From: an uncultured Pelagibacteraceae bacterium | GTDB taxonomy: Bacteria > Pseudomonadota > Alphaproteobacteria > Pelagibacterales > Pelagibacteraceae | Assembly: GCA_902573425.1 (NCBI GenBank) | Contig: CACGJO010000002.1 | Coordinates: 65,877-110,302 of the forward strand | Length of the DNA: 44,426 nucleotides | Direction: 5' to 3' | Shown here: one piece after another, positions 1 through 8,121 of the stretch | How positions within the stretch are numbered: the stretch's first letter is position 1 | How the letters are laid out: every line of letters starts with the position of its first letter | Program-made: the position numbers and the translations under genes | Notes under the pieces: generated by a model | Databases searched by the model: none | What the model saw: only the letters and a program-made list of their open reading frames with translations | Told to the model about the DNA's origin: nothing

Positions 1-2
1 TT

Positions 3-1445
3 AACCCAAAGTATCTTAATAAATTTTCTGATCATACTTTTTATATGGCTGAAGATTTAGGATTATGTACTTTTCAAAAACATCATAAACTTAAGATATT
101 ACTTTTTCTTTCATCGATGCGTTCTTTCAAGGACGAACTTAAATCTAAAAAATTTAACATCATCTATAAAGATTGTCGCAAAGACTTTAATCTTTCATAT
201 GAAAAAAAACTAGAAAGAACAATTAAAGATAAAAAAATTAATGAAGTAAGTTTTTTTGAAATAGAGGATATTTTTTTTGAAAAAAGAATTAAATTATTTT
301 TTAAGAAAAAAAATATAAAATTTAACGAAATTAAATCACCCATGTTCTTAACTTCGAGGATGGAATTTAAAAAATATCTCGAAAGCACCAAGAAACCATT
401 TATGGCAAATTTTTATAAAATTAATAGGTCCAAAACTAATATTTTAATGAATAAAAATGGAACCCCCAAAGGAGGTAAATGGAGCTTTGACGAAGATAAT
501 AGAAAAAAGTTACCTGATAAAATCAATATACCAAAAAATTTAAAATTTCAAAGTACATCTCATACGGAAGATCTTAAAAAATTTATTGAAGTAAATTTTA
601 AAAATCATCCGGGGTCTACTAATAATTTTTGGTTTCCAACCACAAGGGATCAAACTCAAAAATTATTTGATCAATTTCTCAAAACCAAAATAGATTTATT
701 TGGAGATTATGAAGATGCTGTAAGTAAAAAATCAAATATTTTATTTCATAGTGCATTAAGTCCTTTAATAAATATTGGACTAATTACTCCTGGTGAAATT
801 ATAGAAAAGGTTAAAAAGGTAGAAAATAATATAAAAATTAATTCTTTAGAAGGTTACGTTAGACAAGTAATTGGTTGGAGAGAATTTATGAGAGGCATAT
901 ATCAAAATTATGATAAACGTCTTGATGATACTAATTTCTTTAATCATAAAAATAAAATGAAAGCGTCTTGGTACAATGGAACAACGGGTCTTGATCCATT
1001 AGATCATTCAATAAAAAATGCATTAAATTTTGGATGGTCTCATCATATAGAAAGATTGATGATTTTAGCGAATATAATGAATCTTTGCCAGATTCATCCA
1101 AAGCAAGTTTACAAATGGTTCATGGAAATGTTTGTTGACTCATCAGACTGGGTAATGGCTCCAAATGTTTATGGCATGGGTCTTTTTAGTGATGGAGGAA
1201 TATTTGCAACAAAACCTTATATTTGTGGATCTAGTTATTTTTTAAAGATGATGGATTTTAAAAAAGGAGAGTGGTGCAATGTAATGGACGGGCTTTATTG
1301 GAACTTTATAAATAAAAATAGGAAATTCTTCCAAAAGAATCCAAGACTTTCAATGATGGTTAGGGTTTTTGATAAAATGAAACCAGATAGAAAAAAATTA
1401 ATCCTTAAGGCAGCAGATAAGTTTGTAAAACAAAATACCATTTAA
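3..1445 (+). CDS. DPRP-family cryptochrome/photolyase, 5' end cut by window edge
   Basis: The reading frame is open to the left edge, and the residues before the first Met at 45 (NPKYLNKFSDHTFY) fit the family, so the true start lies outside the window. The protein resembles the deoxyribodipyrimidine photolyase-related (PF04244, FeS-BCP/PhrB) group: FAD flavoproteins that repair UV lesions or sense light. Visible family blocks are MAEDLGLCT near the start, GWREFMRGIYQNYD in the middle, WSHHIERLMILANIMNLC, and WVMAPNVYGMGLFSDGG towards the C-terminus. In PhrB-type members a cysteine-rich loop near the C-terminus binds a 4Fe-4S cluster. Here that loop is shortened to DFKKGEWCNVMDGLYW and the Cys-x-x-Cys pair is absent, so a cluster is doubtful. 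The stop codon overlaps the start of the DUF2256 gene, which implies co-translation. Confidence 0.9.
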   Translation, partial: NPKYLNKFSDHTFYMAEDLGLCTFQKHHKLKILLFLSSMRSFKDELKSKKFNIIYKDCRKDFNLSYEKKLERTIKDKKINEVSFFEIEDIFFEKRIKLFFKKKNIKFNEIKSPMFLTSRMEFKKYLESTKKPFMANFYKINRSKTNILMNKNGTPKGGKWSFDEDNRKKLPDKINIPKNLKFQSTSHTEDLKKFIEVNFKNHPGSTNNFWFPTTRDQTQKLFDQFLKTKIDLFGDYEDAVSKKSNILFHSALSPLINIGLITPGEIIEKVKKVENNIKINSLEGYVRQVIGWREFMRGIYQNYDKRLDDTNFFNHKNKMKASWYNGTTGLDPLDHSIKNALNFGWSHHIERLMILANIMNLCQIHPKQVYKWFMEMFVDSSDWVMAPNVYGMGLFSDGGIFATKPYICGSSYFLKMMDFKKGEWCNVMDGLYWNFINKNRKFFQKNPRLSMMVRVFDKMKPDRKKLILKAADKFVKQNTI

Positions 1446-1582
1446 TGATCAAAAAAATAGATCTACCATCTAAAATCTGTAAAGTATGTAAAAGACCTTT
1501 TTCATGGAGAAAGAAATGGAAATTAAATTGGGAAAACGTAAAATACTGTTCAAAAAAATGCTCTAAACTTAGGATAGGTTAA
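1445..1582 (+). CDS. DUF2256-family zinc-ribbon-like mini-protein (45 aa)
   Basis: A 45-residue ORF starts inside the stop of the upstream photolyase gene (TAATG overlap). It contains ICKVCKRPFSWRKKW, then YCSKKCSKLR. This matches the DUF2256 pattern: CxxC, an RPFxWRKKW core, and a second Cys pair. Four cysteines (residues 12, 15, 35, 39) suggest a small zinc-binding fold. From general knowledge, DUF2256 genes often sit beside cryptochrome/photolyase genes; the function is unknown. Its 3' end overlaps the 3' end of the convergent minus-strand photolyase-like gene by 14 bases. Recognition is by motif only, but the motif is nearly complete. Confidence 0.87.
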   Translation: MIKKIDLPSKICKVCKRPFSWRKKWKLNWENVKYCSKKCSKLRIG

Positions 1583-2708
1583 AACTAGCAATTATCTTTG
1601 GTATATTTGATTTAAAATTAAAATATCCTTTATTAGAAAACTTCCAACAAAAAATATCTCTTTCGTCTTTTAAAAAATTAACTTTTAGATTTCCTTTTTT
1701 TATTAAATTATTCAAAAAAGATTTATTTTCTCCAACAGAAGGATAGATAACATCAAAATCTTTTTTTTCATTTAATAAATCAATATAATTCGAATTGTAT
1801 ATTAATTTAATATTCTTTTGAGAATTTTTGATGATATTTTCAATTAATTTTTTTTTAAATTCTAATACTTTCCCGTCAAGTTTGATTCTTCTATACTCGT
1901 TATCAAGTAATATACTATAAATATTTTCATACTTTTCTAAATTGAATTTCTCAAAATTTAAATCATTTTCAAAAAAAATCAGATTTTTTGAGGATAAGCT
2001 ATTATCAGTATTCTCAATTTGATTTAAATTATATTCGCGTCTATCAACCAATGGAACCGCATTATCGTTTAATTTAATTTTTTGATATCTGTTATTCGTA
2101 AATTTTTCAATATTCCAAGATTGAGCTACATAATTTTTGCCTTTAGTTTGAATTCCAGCAACCCACCTCCAACTCAAAGTATTTGAAGCTGCATCACCGT
2201 CATAAAGATGTCTTAAAAAAAACTCTGCACCTTTTTGCCAAGGTAGCTTAAGTGTGAAAATCCAGATACTTGCAAACCACATTCGTGTGTGATTATGAAG
2301 ATAATTAAATTCTTTTAATTCTTTAACCCAATCATTAAAACAATCAATTTCTGTTTCTCCATTTTTAGCTTGATCAAGTTTTCCGTTATCTTTTATAATT
2401 TTTAAATCCTCTACAAAATCCGTCCACACCTTAGGTCTTAATTCGAGCCATCCCTTCCAATAAACACGCCAAAATACTTCTTGGACATACTTTTCTACTT
2501 TTTGGTAAGGATATTTCTTTAAAACTTTTTTTATTGTTTCGTACTCATTTATCAGCCTATGGGTTATATAAGGAGATAAACATGAAATGTTCTCTCTTCT
2601 TTTTGGTCCAAAATCAAAATTTCTCTTAAAATTATAGTTTGAAATTTCATTTTCTATGAAATGATCTAATTTATCTAATGCGCCTTTTCTAGTAGTTTCA
2701 AATTTCAT
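1569..2708 (-). CDS. Photolyase-like FAD-binding domain protein with C-terminal alpha/beta segment
   Basis: The protein has 379 residues from the ATG at 2708. The frame stays open upstream to 2795, but that would overlap the divergent phosphatase gene, so 2708 is preferred. Residues about 40-215 carry the cryptochrome/photolyase FAD-binding fold: SPYITHRL (45-52), VFWRVYWKGWLELRP (78-92), HNHTRMWFAS (139-148) and the FAD-contacting LYDGDAASNTLSWRW block (168-182). The usual N-terminal antenna alpha/beta domain is missing. Instead, residues about 245-379 look like an alpha/beta unit ending in KGYFNFKSNIPKII. Conserved Trp residues of the electron-transfer region are present. Likely a photolyase/cryptochrome-related flavoprotein; repair activity is not assured. 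It lies tail to tail with the other photolyase gene. Confidence 0.82.
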   Translation of the reverse strand: MKFETTRKGALDKLDHFIENEISNYNFKRNFDFGPKRRENISCLSPYITHRLINEYETIKKVLKKYPYQKVEKYVQEVFWRVYWKGWLELRPKVWTDFVEDLKIIKDNGKLDQAKNGETEIDCFNDWVKELKEFNYLHNHTRMWFASIWIFTLKLPWQKGAEFFLRHLYDGDAASNTLSWRWVAGIQTKGKNYVAQSWNIEKFTNNRYQKIKLNDNAVPLVDRREYNLNQIENTDNSLSSKNLIFFENDLNFEKFNLEKYENIYSILLDNEYRRIKLDGKVLEFKKKLIENIIKNSQKNIKLIYNSNYIDLLNEKKDFDVIYPSVGENKSFLNNLIKKGNLKVNFLKDERDIFCWKFSNKGYFNFKSNIPKIIASFNLS

Positions 2709-2764
2709 GCTTATTTTTTTATTTAATACCTTATATTGTTGATTGATATTATTAATTTGGACAC

Positions 2765-3316
2765 ATGTACAAAGCATTTTTCTCAATTTTTGCAATACTA
2801 TTTCTTAATATTTCTGAAATTGATGCAGATGAAAACATTATTAAAAAATTAAAACAAGGTGGAAACATAATTTTTATAAGACACGCAATAGCACCTGGAA
2901 GTGGTGATCCAGAAAATTTCGACCTAAATGATTGCAAAACTCAGAGAAATCTTAGTAGCCAGGGTATTAAGCAGTCTAAAAGATTGGGTTTGTTTTTTTC
3001 AAAAAATCAAATTCCTGTTGATACAGTCTTATCAAGCGAATGGTGCCGATGCAAAGACACAGCAAAATATGCATTCGGAAATTACAAAACTTTTAGCGCT
3101 TTAAATTCGTTTTTTTCTTACAAGTATCAAAAAAATAAAAACAAACAAATGAAAGATTTACGAGAATATTTAAAATCTTGGAGAAGTGATAAAAATTTAA
3201 TTTTAATTACACATTACGTTACTATTTTAGAAATTATTAATGAAACATCGTCTTCTGGAGAAATATTAATTACTGACTTAAAATTAAATTTATTAGATAG
3301 TATTGCTGATTATTAA
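2765..3316 (+). CDS. Exported histidine phosphatase superfamily protein
   Basis: The protein has 183 residues with a hydrophobic N-terminal segment (about 1-18) that looks like a signal peptide. The phosphatase core opens with IIFIRHAIAPG, where Arg39-His40 form the RH(G/A) phosphohistidine motif. The second active-site histidine is likely His150 in LILITHYV. CKTQRNLSSQG matches the T-x-R-x-L-(T/S)-xx-G block typical of the branch. Members dephosphorylate small metabolites, proteins or phosphohistidine; the substrate cannot be told here. The gene is divergent from the photolyase-like gene with a 56-base gap that should hold both promoters. Confidence 0.85.
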   Translation: MYKAFFSIFAILFLNISEIDADENIIKKLKQGGNIIFIRHAIAPGSGDPENFDLNDCKTQRNLSSQGIKQSKRLGLFFSKNQIPVDTVLSSEWCRCKDTAKYAFGNYKTFSALNSFFSYKYQKNKNKQMKDLREYLKSWRSDKNLILITHYVTILEIINETSSSGEILITDLKLNLLDSIADY

Positions 3317-3365
3317 GATTGTTTGTCACACTTAAATTTAAAATTTATTAGGATATATAGTTATT

Positions 3366-3692
3366 ATGTGCCCAATTTGTTGGATTTCAGGTTTTATTGC
3401 AGCTATCTTTGGTGGATCATTAGTAGCAATAGTTAATCATCCAATATCATGGATATTAAGTATATTATTGATTGTTTATGCTGCTTATAAATTTTATGAG
3501 GCAAAAAAAAGAGGAAATAAAATGAGCGATGAAACCAAAGCTCGAAATAGACGTACAATTTTTAGATTCTTACAAGGAGTTGTTCTTGGGTCTTTCGTCA
3601 CCGCAATAGTTTTTTATAGCCTAACTTATAAAGAACATGAAAGAATGCACGACTTACTTGAAAAACACGGAATTGAAAAACACGAACACTAA
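3366..3692 (+). CDS. Small membrane protein with Cys-x-x-Cys start and His-rich tail
   Basis: No family recognised. The 108-residue protein begins MCPICW, so a Cys-x-x-Cys lies at the extreme N-terminus. Two hydrophobic segments follow (about residues 7-24 and 28-42), then a basic loop (KKRGNKMSDETKARNRR), a third hydrophobic segment (about 70-87), and a tail rich in His and Glu ending EKHGIEKHEH. The Cys pair and His cluster could bind a metal, but this is inference. It follows the phosphatase gene by 49 bases on the same strand and converges on the SDR gene. The coding call rests on sensible membrane topology and codon use like its neighbours. Confidence 0.75.
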   Translation: MCPICWISGFIAAIFGGSLVAIVNHPISWILSILLIVYAAYKFYEAKKRGNKMSDETKARNRRTIFRFLQGVVLGSFVTAIVFYSLTYKEHERMHDLLEKHGIEKHEH

Positions 3693-3701
3693 ATAAAGAT
3701 T

Positions 3702-4418
3702 CTATCCGACGTTAGATCTTCCACCATCAACACCAATAATTTGTCCTGTAATCCAAGAGCTTTCGTCAGATAACAAAAATCTTGCCAAGGCCGCTGAGTC
3801 GTATCCTTCACCAACTCTTTTAAGAGGATGTTGTTTTGCTATTCCCTCTGCTATTTTTGGGTTGCTTAAAATTTTTCCTGCCATTTTAGATTTACTTAAA
3901 CTTGGAGCAATACAATTAACCCTTACGTTGGGTGCCAACTCTGCGGCAAGTGAAACTGTAAGACCTTCTAAAGATGCTTTTACTGGAGATATTATGCTAT
4001 GATTAGGGAAACCTTGTTTTACTGCTACAGTTGAAAAAAGAACCACTGAAGATTTATTTTTTTTTAAGTTATCTTTATATTTTTTAATAATTTCAACTAT
4101 TGGGAAAAGATTTAACTCGAAGCTTTTTAAATAATCTTTTTTTGAGACTAAATTTAATGGTTTTAAATCAATCGAACCAACGCAATAGGCTATACCTGAA
4201 ATTTCTAAACCATCTAAATCTTTGTCGATTGTCTCTATAAAATTTTCATCACTTACATCTGCTATACTGTAACTAAATCCTGTTTGATCCTTTAGATTAG
4301 AAATTTCATCTTCATTTTTTCCAATTAAATGTGCATCCATAGATGATTCTTTTACCAATTTTGTTAAAGAGCTACCAACAGATCCAGTTGCACCAAATAT
4401 TAAAATTTTTTTTTCCAT
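3702..4418 (-). CDS. Short-chain dehydrogenase/reductase lacking the catalytic Tyr
   Basis: The 238-residue protein has a Rossmann fold of the classical SDR type: nucleotide-binding GATGSVGSS (9-17), DVSDENF at the usual Asp position, and the C-terminal VRVNCIAPSLSKSKM and WITGQIIGVDGGRS blocks. The catalytic Ser (Ser129 in LFSTV) and Lys147 are present. The residue four before the Lys, normally Tyr of YxxxK, is Ile143 (ISPVKASLEGL). It may therefore not be a normal oxidoreductase. It is the last gene of a minus-strand run (ialB-like, argG, psiE-like, membrane protein, SDR) and lies close to the photolyase cluster. The family is sure; the activity is not. Confidence 0.85.
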   Translation of the reverse strand: MEKKILIFGATGSVGSSLTKLVKESSMDAHLIGKNEDEISNLKDQTGFSYSIADVSDENFIETIDKDLDGLEISGIAYCVGSIDLKPLNLVSKKDYLKSFELNLFPIVEIIKKYKDNLKKNKSSVVLFSTVAVKQGFPNHSIISPVKASLEGLTVSLAAELAPNVRVNCIAPSLSKSKMAGKILSNPKIAEGIAKQHPLKRVGEGYDSAALARFLLSDESSWITGQIIGVDGGRSNVG

Positions 4419-4421
4419 AGA

Positions 4422-4841
4422 TTAGTTTTTTCTTGAGACCTGTAGTTTTCTAGCAATAGAGAAGCTAAGAAAAGTTAGATAAGTACCTGTTATAAAAAGA
4501 CCATTTGCTAAGATCATTGTTACATGACTAATTTGAAAATACGAAAATAGTAAATATGCAAATCCAATCATAAGATCCCAAACCCCAAATAATAAAATAT
4601 AAAGCGGCCATTTAGTATTTGTATTTAAAGACTTAAAGTCCACAATACGTCTTTTGATATAATCAGTACCAATGGCTATTAAAAATAATGGTATAATAAA
4701 AAAGAAAACCCACAAGTAAATGGCAATTGTAAAATTTTGTTCAACCCAAATTTTTGGAAAAAGATTTGTTTCATGTAAAAAAGTCCAGAAAATCAAATAA
4801 CCAAATAGGTAGTAAGATACTATTGCAAAAAGTTGTTTCAT
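4422..4841 (-). CDS. Four-helix integral membrane protein, unknown function
   Basis: I do not recognise the family. The 139-residue protein shows four hydrophobic stretches: about 5-22, 38-58, 79-99 and 107-127. A charged loop (DYIKRRIVDFKSLNTNTKW) lies between helices two and three, and a basic tail (ARKLQVSRKN) suggests a cytoplasmic C-terminus. It sits 3 bases before the SDR gene and 4 bases after the psiE-like gene, so all three are probably co-transcribed. No enzymatic motif is visible. Confidence 0.75.
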   Translation of the reverse strand: MKQLFAIVSYYLFGYLIFWTFLHETNLFPKIWVEQNFTIAIYLWVFFFIIPLFLIAIGTDYIKRRIVDFKSLNTNTKWPLYILLFGVWDLMIGFAYLLFSYFQISHVTMILANGLFITGTYLTFLSFSIARKLQVSRKN

Positions 4842-4845
4842 TTTA

Positions 4846-5241
4846 TTAAGCTTCTTCGCCAGGGTTCTTTTTGTCCATTCCTAATTTTTTGCTATACCTT
4901 AATGTCAAAAAGAATACCGCTAATGCTAATAGAAGTATTGATCCACCTTGGTAAATTAAATTTATCGATGCACTGTCTTTGTCTTGTAAAATTATCAATC
5001 TAGATAGTGCTGTAATTGCAATTAGCACAGGATATGTAATTCTAATTGTTTTACTAGCCCAAAAAACTCCAATCATTCCAATTACCTCAATATAAATAAA
5101 CATTAAAAGCAGGTCAGCCAAAGTTACACGACCAGCTTCATACATTTCATTTAATTCGAAACCAAATGCAACGACGGTTCCCACGAGAATAAATATTACA
5201 CCTACCAACTGAATATTTCTTATAACGGAGTTCAACTTCAT
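4846..5241 (-). CDS. psiE: PsiE-family (phosphate-starvation-inducible) membrane protein
   Basis: The 131-residue protein has four hydrophobic segments. The central LADLLLMFIYIEVIGMIG block, then RITYPVLIAITALSRLIIL, closely resembles the PsiE family (PF06146). The biochemical role of PsiE is not established; E. coli psiE is induced by phosphate starvation. No pho box was recognised upstream, so regulation here is open. It starts 27 bases after argG ends, in the same direction, which suggests an extended argG transcript. Confidence 0.82.
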   Translation of the reverse strand: MKLNSVIRNIQLVGVIFILVGTVVAFGFELNEMYEAGRVTLADLLLMFIYIEVIGMIGVFWASKTIRITYPVLIAITALSRLIILQDKDSASINLIYQGGSILLLALAVFFLTLRYSKKLGMDKKNPGEEA

Positions 5242-5268
5242 AAATATTTTTATATATACAAATTTTTT

Positions 5269-6465
5269 TTAAGACCTAAGCTTTCTTGCCGCACCTAATA
5301 TAAATTTCTCAACTTTTGACTTTTTAAAAGATTTATTTTCTTCAAAAGAGACTTTTTTAATTGAGTAGGCCTTATTCTTACTATTTCTAGAAACAATTGT
5401 AATATTTCCCTTAAATAATTTGAGTTTGATTGAACCACTCACTTGATTTCTTTTTAGATCAACAATTTTTTGCAACTTAAACCTGGCTTTTGAAAACCAA
5501 AAACCATTATAAATTAGCTCTGCATACTTTGGCATTACCTCATCCTTTTGGTGCATAGTTTTTTTATCTAAAGTTATTGACTCCATGGCTCTGTGAGCTA
5601 CCATTAAAAGTGTTCCACCAGGTGTCTCGTAAACTCCTCTTGATTTAATTCCTATAAATCTATTTTCAACTAGGTCTACTCTTCCAATTCCATTTTTACC
5701 AGCAACTAAATTTAATTTTTGCAGAAGCTTTGCAGGAGATAATTTTTTATTATTTACTGATACTGGATCACCTTTTTTAAATCCTATTGTAACAAAAGAT
5801 GCTTTGTTAGGAGCTTTTTCAGGAGTAACTGTTCTTTGAAAAATATACTCTGGAGCTGATCTTTTCGGATCTTCTAAAATTTTACCCTCTGTAGAAGTGT
5901 GGTAAAGATTGTCATCCACAGAAAATGGTGGCGCACCTTTTTTATCTTTTGGTATTGGTATTTTATTTTTTTTGGCGTATCTAATTAAATCTGTTCTTGA
6001 TTTTAACTTCCATATTCTCCAAGGGGCAATAACTTTTATTTTAGGTCCAAAATAATAATATCCAAGTTCAAATCTAACTTGATCATTACCTTTACCTGTT
6101 GACCCATGAGAAACTGCAAATGCTTTAAATTTTTTTGCAATAGCAATTTGTCTTTTTGCAATTAAAGGTCTTGCTATAGAGGTTCCTAGTAAATATACAC
6201 CTTCGTACAAGGCATGCCCTCTTATCATTGGATAAACATAATCTTTTACAAAAGTATTTTTTAAGTCCTCAATAATTATATTTTTGACGCCTAACTTTTT
6301 TGCATTTTTAATAATTTTATTTTTATTCATTACTTGACCAATATTTGCAGTGTAGGCAATGACTTCAGCTTTATAATTTTCCTGAAGCCACTTGAGAATT
6401 ATAGAAGTGTCTAACCCTCCTGAATATGCGAGGACAATTTTATTTTTTTTTTTATTTTTAAGCAC
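5269..6465 (-). CDS. argG: Argininosuccinate synthase
   Basis: The 398-residue length is typical. The enzyme joins citrulline and aspartate using ATP in the penultimate step of arginine biosynthesis. The ATP-pyrophosphatase loop AYSGGLDTS lies at residues 13-21. Further family blocks are [32 protein letters not shown] and [19 protein letters not shown]. The start is a GTG that overlaps the 3' end of the ialB-like gene by 8 bases, which implies translational coupling. No argH or other arginine gene is in the window. Confidence 0.97.
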   Translation of the reverse strand: MLKNKKKNKIVLAYSGGLDTSIILKWLQENYKAEVIAYTANIGQVMNKNKIIKNAKKLGVKNIIIEDLKNTFVKDYVYPMIRGHALYEGVYLLGTSIARPLIAKRQIAIAKKFKAFAVSHGSTGKGNDQVRFELGYYYFGPKIKVIAPWRIWKLKSRTDLIRYAKKNKIPIPKDKKGAPPFSVDDNLYHTSTEGKILEDPKRSAPEYIFQRTVTPEKAPNKASFVTIGFKKGDPVSVNNKKLSPAKLLQKLNLVAGKNGIGRVDLVENRFIGIKSRGVYETPGGTLLMVAHRAMESITLDKKTMHQKDEVMPKYAELIYNGFWFSKARFKLQKIVDLKRNQVSGSIKLKLFKGNITIVSRNSKNKAYSIKKVSFEENKSFKKSKVEKFILGAARKLRS

Positions 6466-6955
6466 AATTTTTTTTGGCAGTATTATAGGCTTTTGTAAAA
6501 CCCATCATTGAGTAAAGATCTTTGGTTTGTCTACCATTATTTGCTTTTGCAAGTATAGACAGTCTTGATGCTTTTTTCATTGTTTTGATTAAACTGGCTT
6601 CTTCTTCTCTATCAATCAACCAAGCAAAGTTTCCTTGGGAAAACATTGAGAATTCATTTTTTCCGCTAGTTGCTGTTACTGATGCAGATTTATATTCGTG
6701 TCCACTTGTAACACTTACTTCATCTTTAATTTTTTCAGATTTTCTAAAAGTTACAAATAATCTTGAAGGTTTTCTTACAAAGTTATTTGGCGATCTCTCT
6801 AAAGGTATTGTTTGAGCAAAACAAATTTTACCTTTTCCATCGTCATAAGTAAAAGTTTCCCAATTTTTAAACTTACCAACGCTCTTAGGATCATTTGCGT
6901 TTGCAAAGGTTAAAAAAAACAAGCTAATTAAATTTATTAAAATAATTTTTTTCAT
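6458..6955 (-). CDS. IalB-like exported protein (invasion associated locus B family)
   Basis: The 165-residue protein has a signal peptide (about 1-20, cleavage near ANA/ND). The mature part starts with [22 protein letters not shown], the typical IalB-family opening of a W plus a Cys-containing strand. One Cys is early (KICFA) and one is terminal (KKNCA), likely a disulfide in the periplasm. The family is widespread in alphaproteobacteria, usually without any link to invasion; the role is unknown. The gene is first in the minus-strand run and overlaps the GTG start of argG, an unusual partner for an arginine gene. Confidence 0.85.
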   Translation of the reverse strand: MKKIILINLISLFFLTFANANDPKSVGKFKNWETFTYDDGKGKICFAQTIPLERSPNNFVRKPSRLFVTFRKSEKIKDEVSVTSGHEYKSASVTATSGKNEFSMFSQGNFAWLIDREEEASLIKTMKKASRLSILAKANNGRQTKDLYSMMGFTKAYNTAKKNCA

Positions 6956-7012
6956 TTCAGTTATTTATTCAATTTATACAAAATTAATGTCTTTTCAACA
7001 GCTGAGTTGTAT

Positions 7013-8053
7013 TTAAGGTGCCGGGTTAGGATTGTTTTCATGCACTAAATTAATATCACTAATTATATTTTCATTAAGAGTAACATCTATACTCTCAATA
7101 TTTTCTTTCAGTTGATCCATCTTGGTTGCTCCGATTATATTACTAGTTACAAAATCTCTTGAGTTTACAAAAGCTAAGGCTAATTGTGAAAAAGATACTT
7201 TATGTTTTTTTGCAATTTTATAGTATTTCTCAACAGCATCATAAGTTCTTTCATTATGATATCTGGGGTAATTTTCATAAAATAAATCTAACCTTGAATT
7301 TTTAGGTATTTTTTTATTTCTGTATTTCCCGGTAAGATAACCTATTCCTAGAGGTGAGTAAGCTAAAAGACCAGCGTTTTCTCTCATTGATATTTCAGAC
7401 ATCCCAATTTCATAAGTTCTATTAATTAAGCTATAGGGATTTTGCACAGAAACCACTCTTGGAAGTTTTTCTTTTTCAGCAATCTTAATAAAATTAGAAA
7501 AACCCCAAGGCGTCTCATTTGAAAGTCCTATGTATCTAATTTTGCCTTGGTCAATTATTTTTTTAAAAACTTTTAAAATATTTTCAAATCTATTCCATTT
7601 TTTTTCGTTAGCATCATGGTCATAATCAAGATCTCCAAAGTAATTGGTATTTCTCTCGGGCCAGTGAAGTTGATACAAATCAATGTAGTCAGTTTTTAAT
7701 CTTTTTAAACTGCTATTTACTGCATCCTCTATACTTTTTTCTGAGTACTGTTCGCCTCCTCCTCTGATCCATTTTAATCCTGGTCCAGCAATTTTTGATG
7801 CTAAAATAATTTTTTCTCTATTTTTTCTTTTTTGGAACCAGTTTCCAATTATCTCCTCTGTTTTTCCATAGGTTTTTGCTTTTGGGGGAATCGCGTAAAG
7901 CTCAGCTGTATCAAAAAAATTAATTCCTTTATCCAATGCGTAATCCATTTGTTCAAAACCCTCCTCTGCGGTATTTTGTTCGCCATAGGTCATTGTCCCC
8001 AAACAAATGAGGCTTACATTCAGTTTCGTATTTCCTAACTTTTTGTATTTCAT
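7013..8053 (-). CDS. tas: Tas-like aldo/keto reductase
   Basis: The 346-residue protein belongs to the aldo/keto reductase superfamily, closest in layout to the NADP(H)-dependent Tas group. The N-terminus KLGNTKLNVSLICLGTMTYG is followed by GINFFDTAELY, which supplies catalytic Asp48 and Tyr53. LASKIAG gives the Lys and YQLHWPERNTNYFG the His. The long insert after Tyr53 (AIPPKAKTYGKTEEIIG) is Tas-like. The substrate is unknown. It is divergent from the Bax-inhibitor gene, sharing a 68-base gap, and probably monocistronic. Confidence 0.93.
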   Translation of the reverse strand: MKYKKLGNTKLNVSLICLGTMTYGEQNTAEEGFEQMDYALDKGINFFDTAELYAIPPKAKTYGKTEEIIGNWFQKRKNREKIILASKIAGPGLKWIRGGGEQYSEKSIEDAVNSSLKRLKTDYIDLYQLHWPERNTNYFGDLDYDHDANEKKWNRFENILKVFKKIIDQGKIRYIGLSNETPWGFSNFIKIAEKEKLPRVVSVQNPYSLINRTYEIGMSEISMRENAGLLAYSPLGIGYLTGKYRNKKIPKNSRLDLFYENYPRYHNERTYDAVEKYYKIAKKHKVSFSQLALAFVNSRDFVTSNIIGATKMDQLKENIESIDVTLNENIISDINLVHENNPNPAP

Positions 8054-8121
8054 AAAAATGTAATGTTTTTAGGCGATATATGTACCATTGAAAACATAAA
8101 AAAAATGATTATATTTCTCAT

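Noticed and set aside
2709-2795. Longer N-terminus for the minus-strand photolyase-like protein
   Set aside because: It would overlap the divergent phosphatase gene, and the extra residues show no family similarity; the ATG at 2708 gives a normal start.
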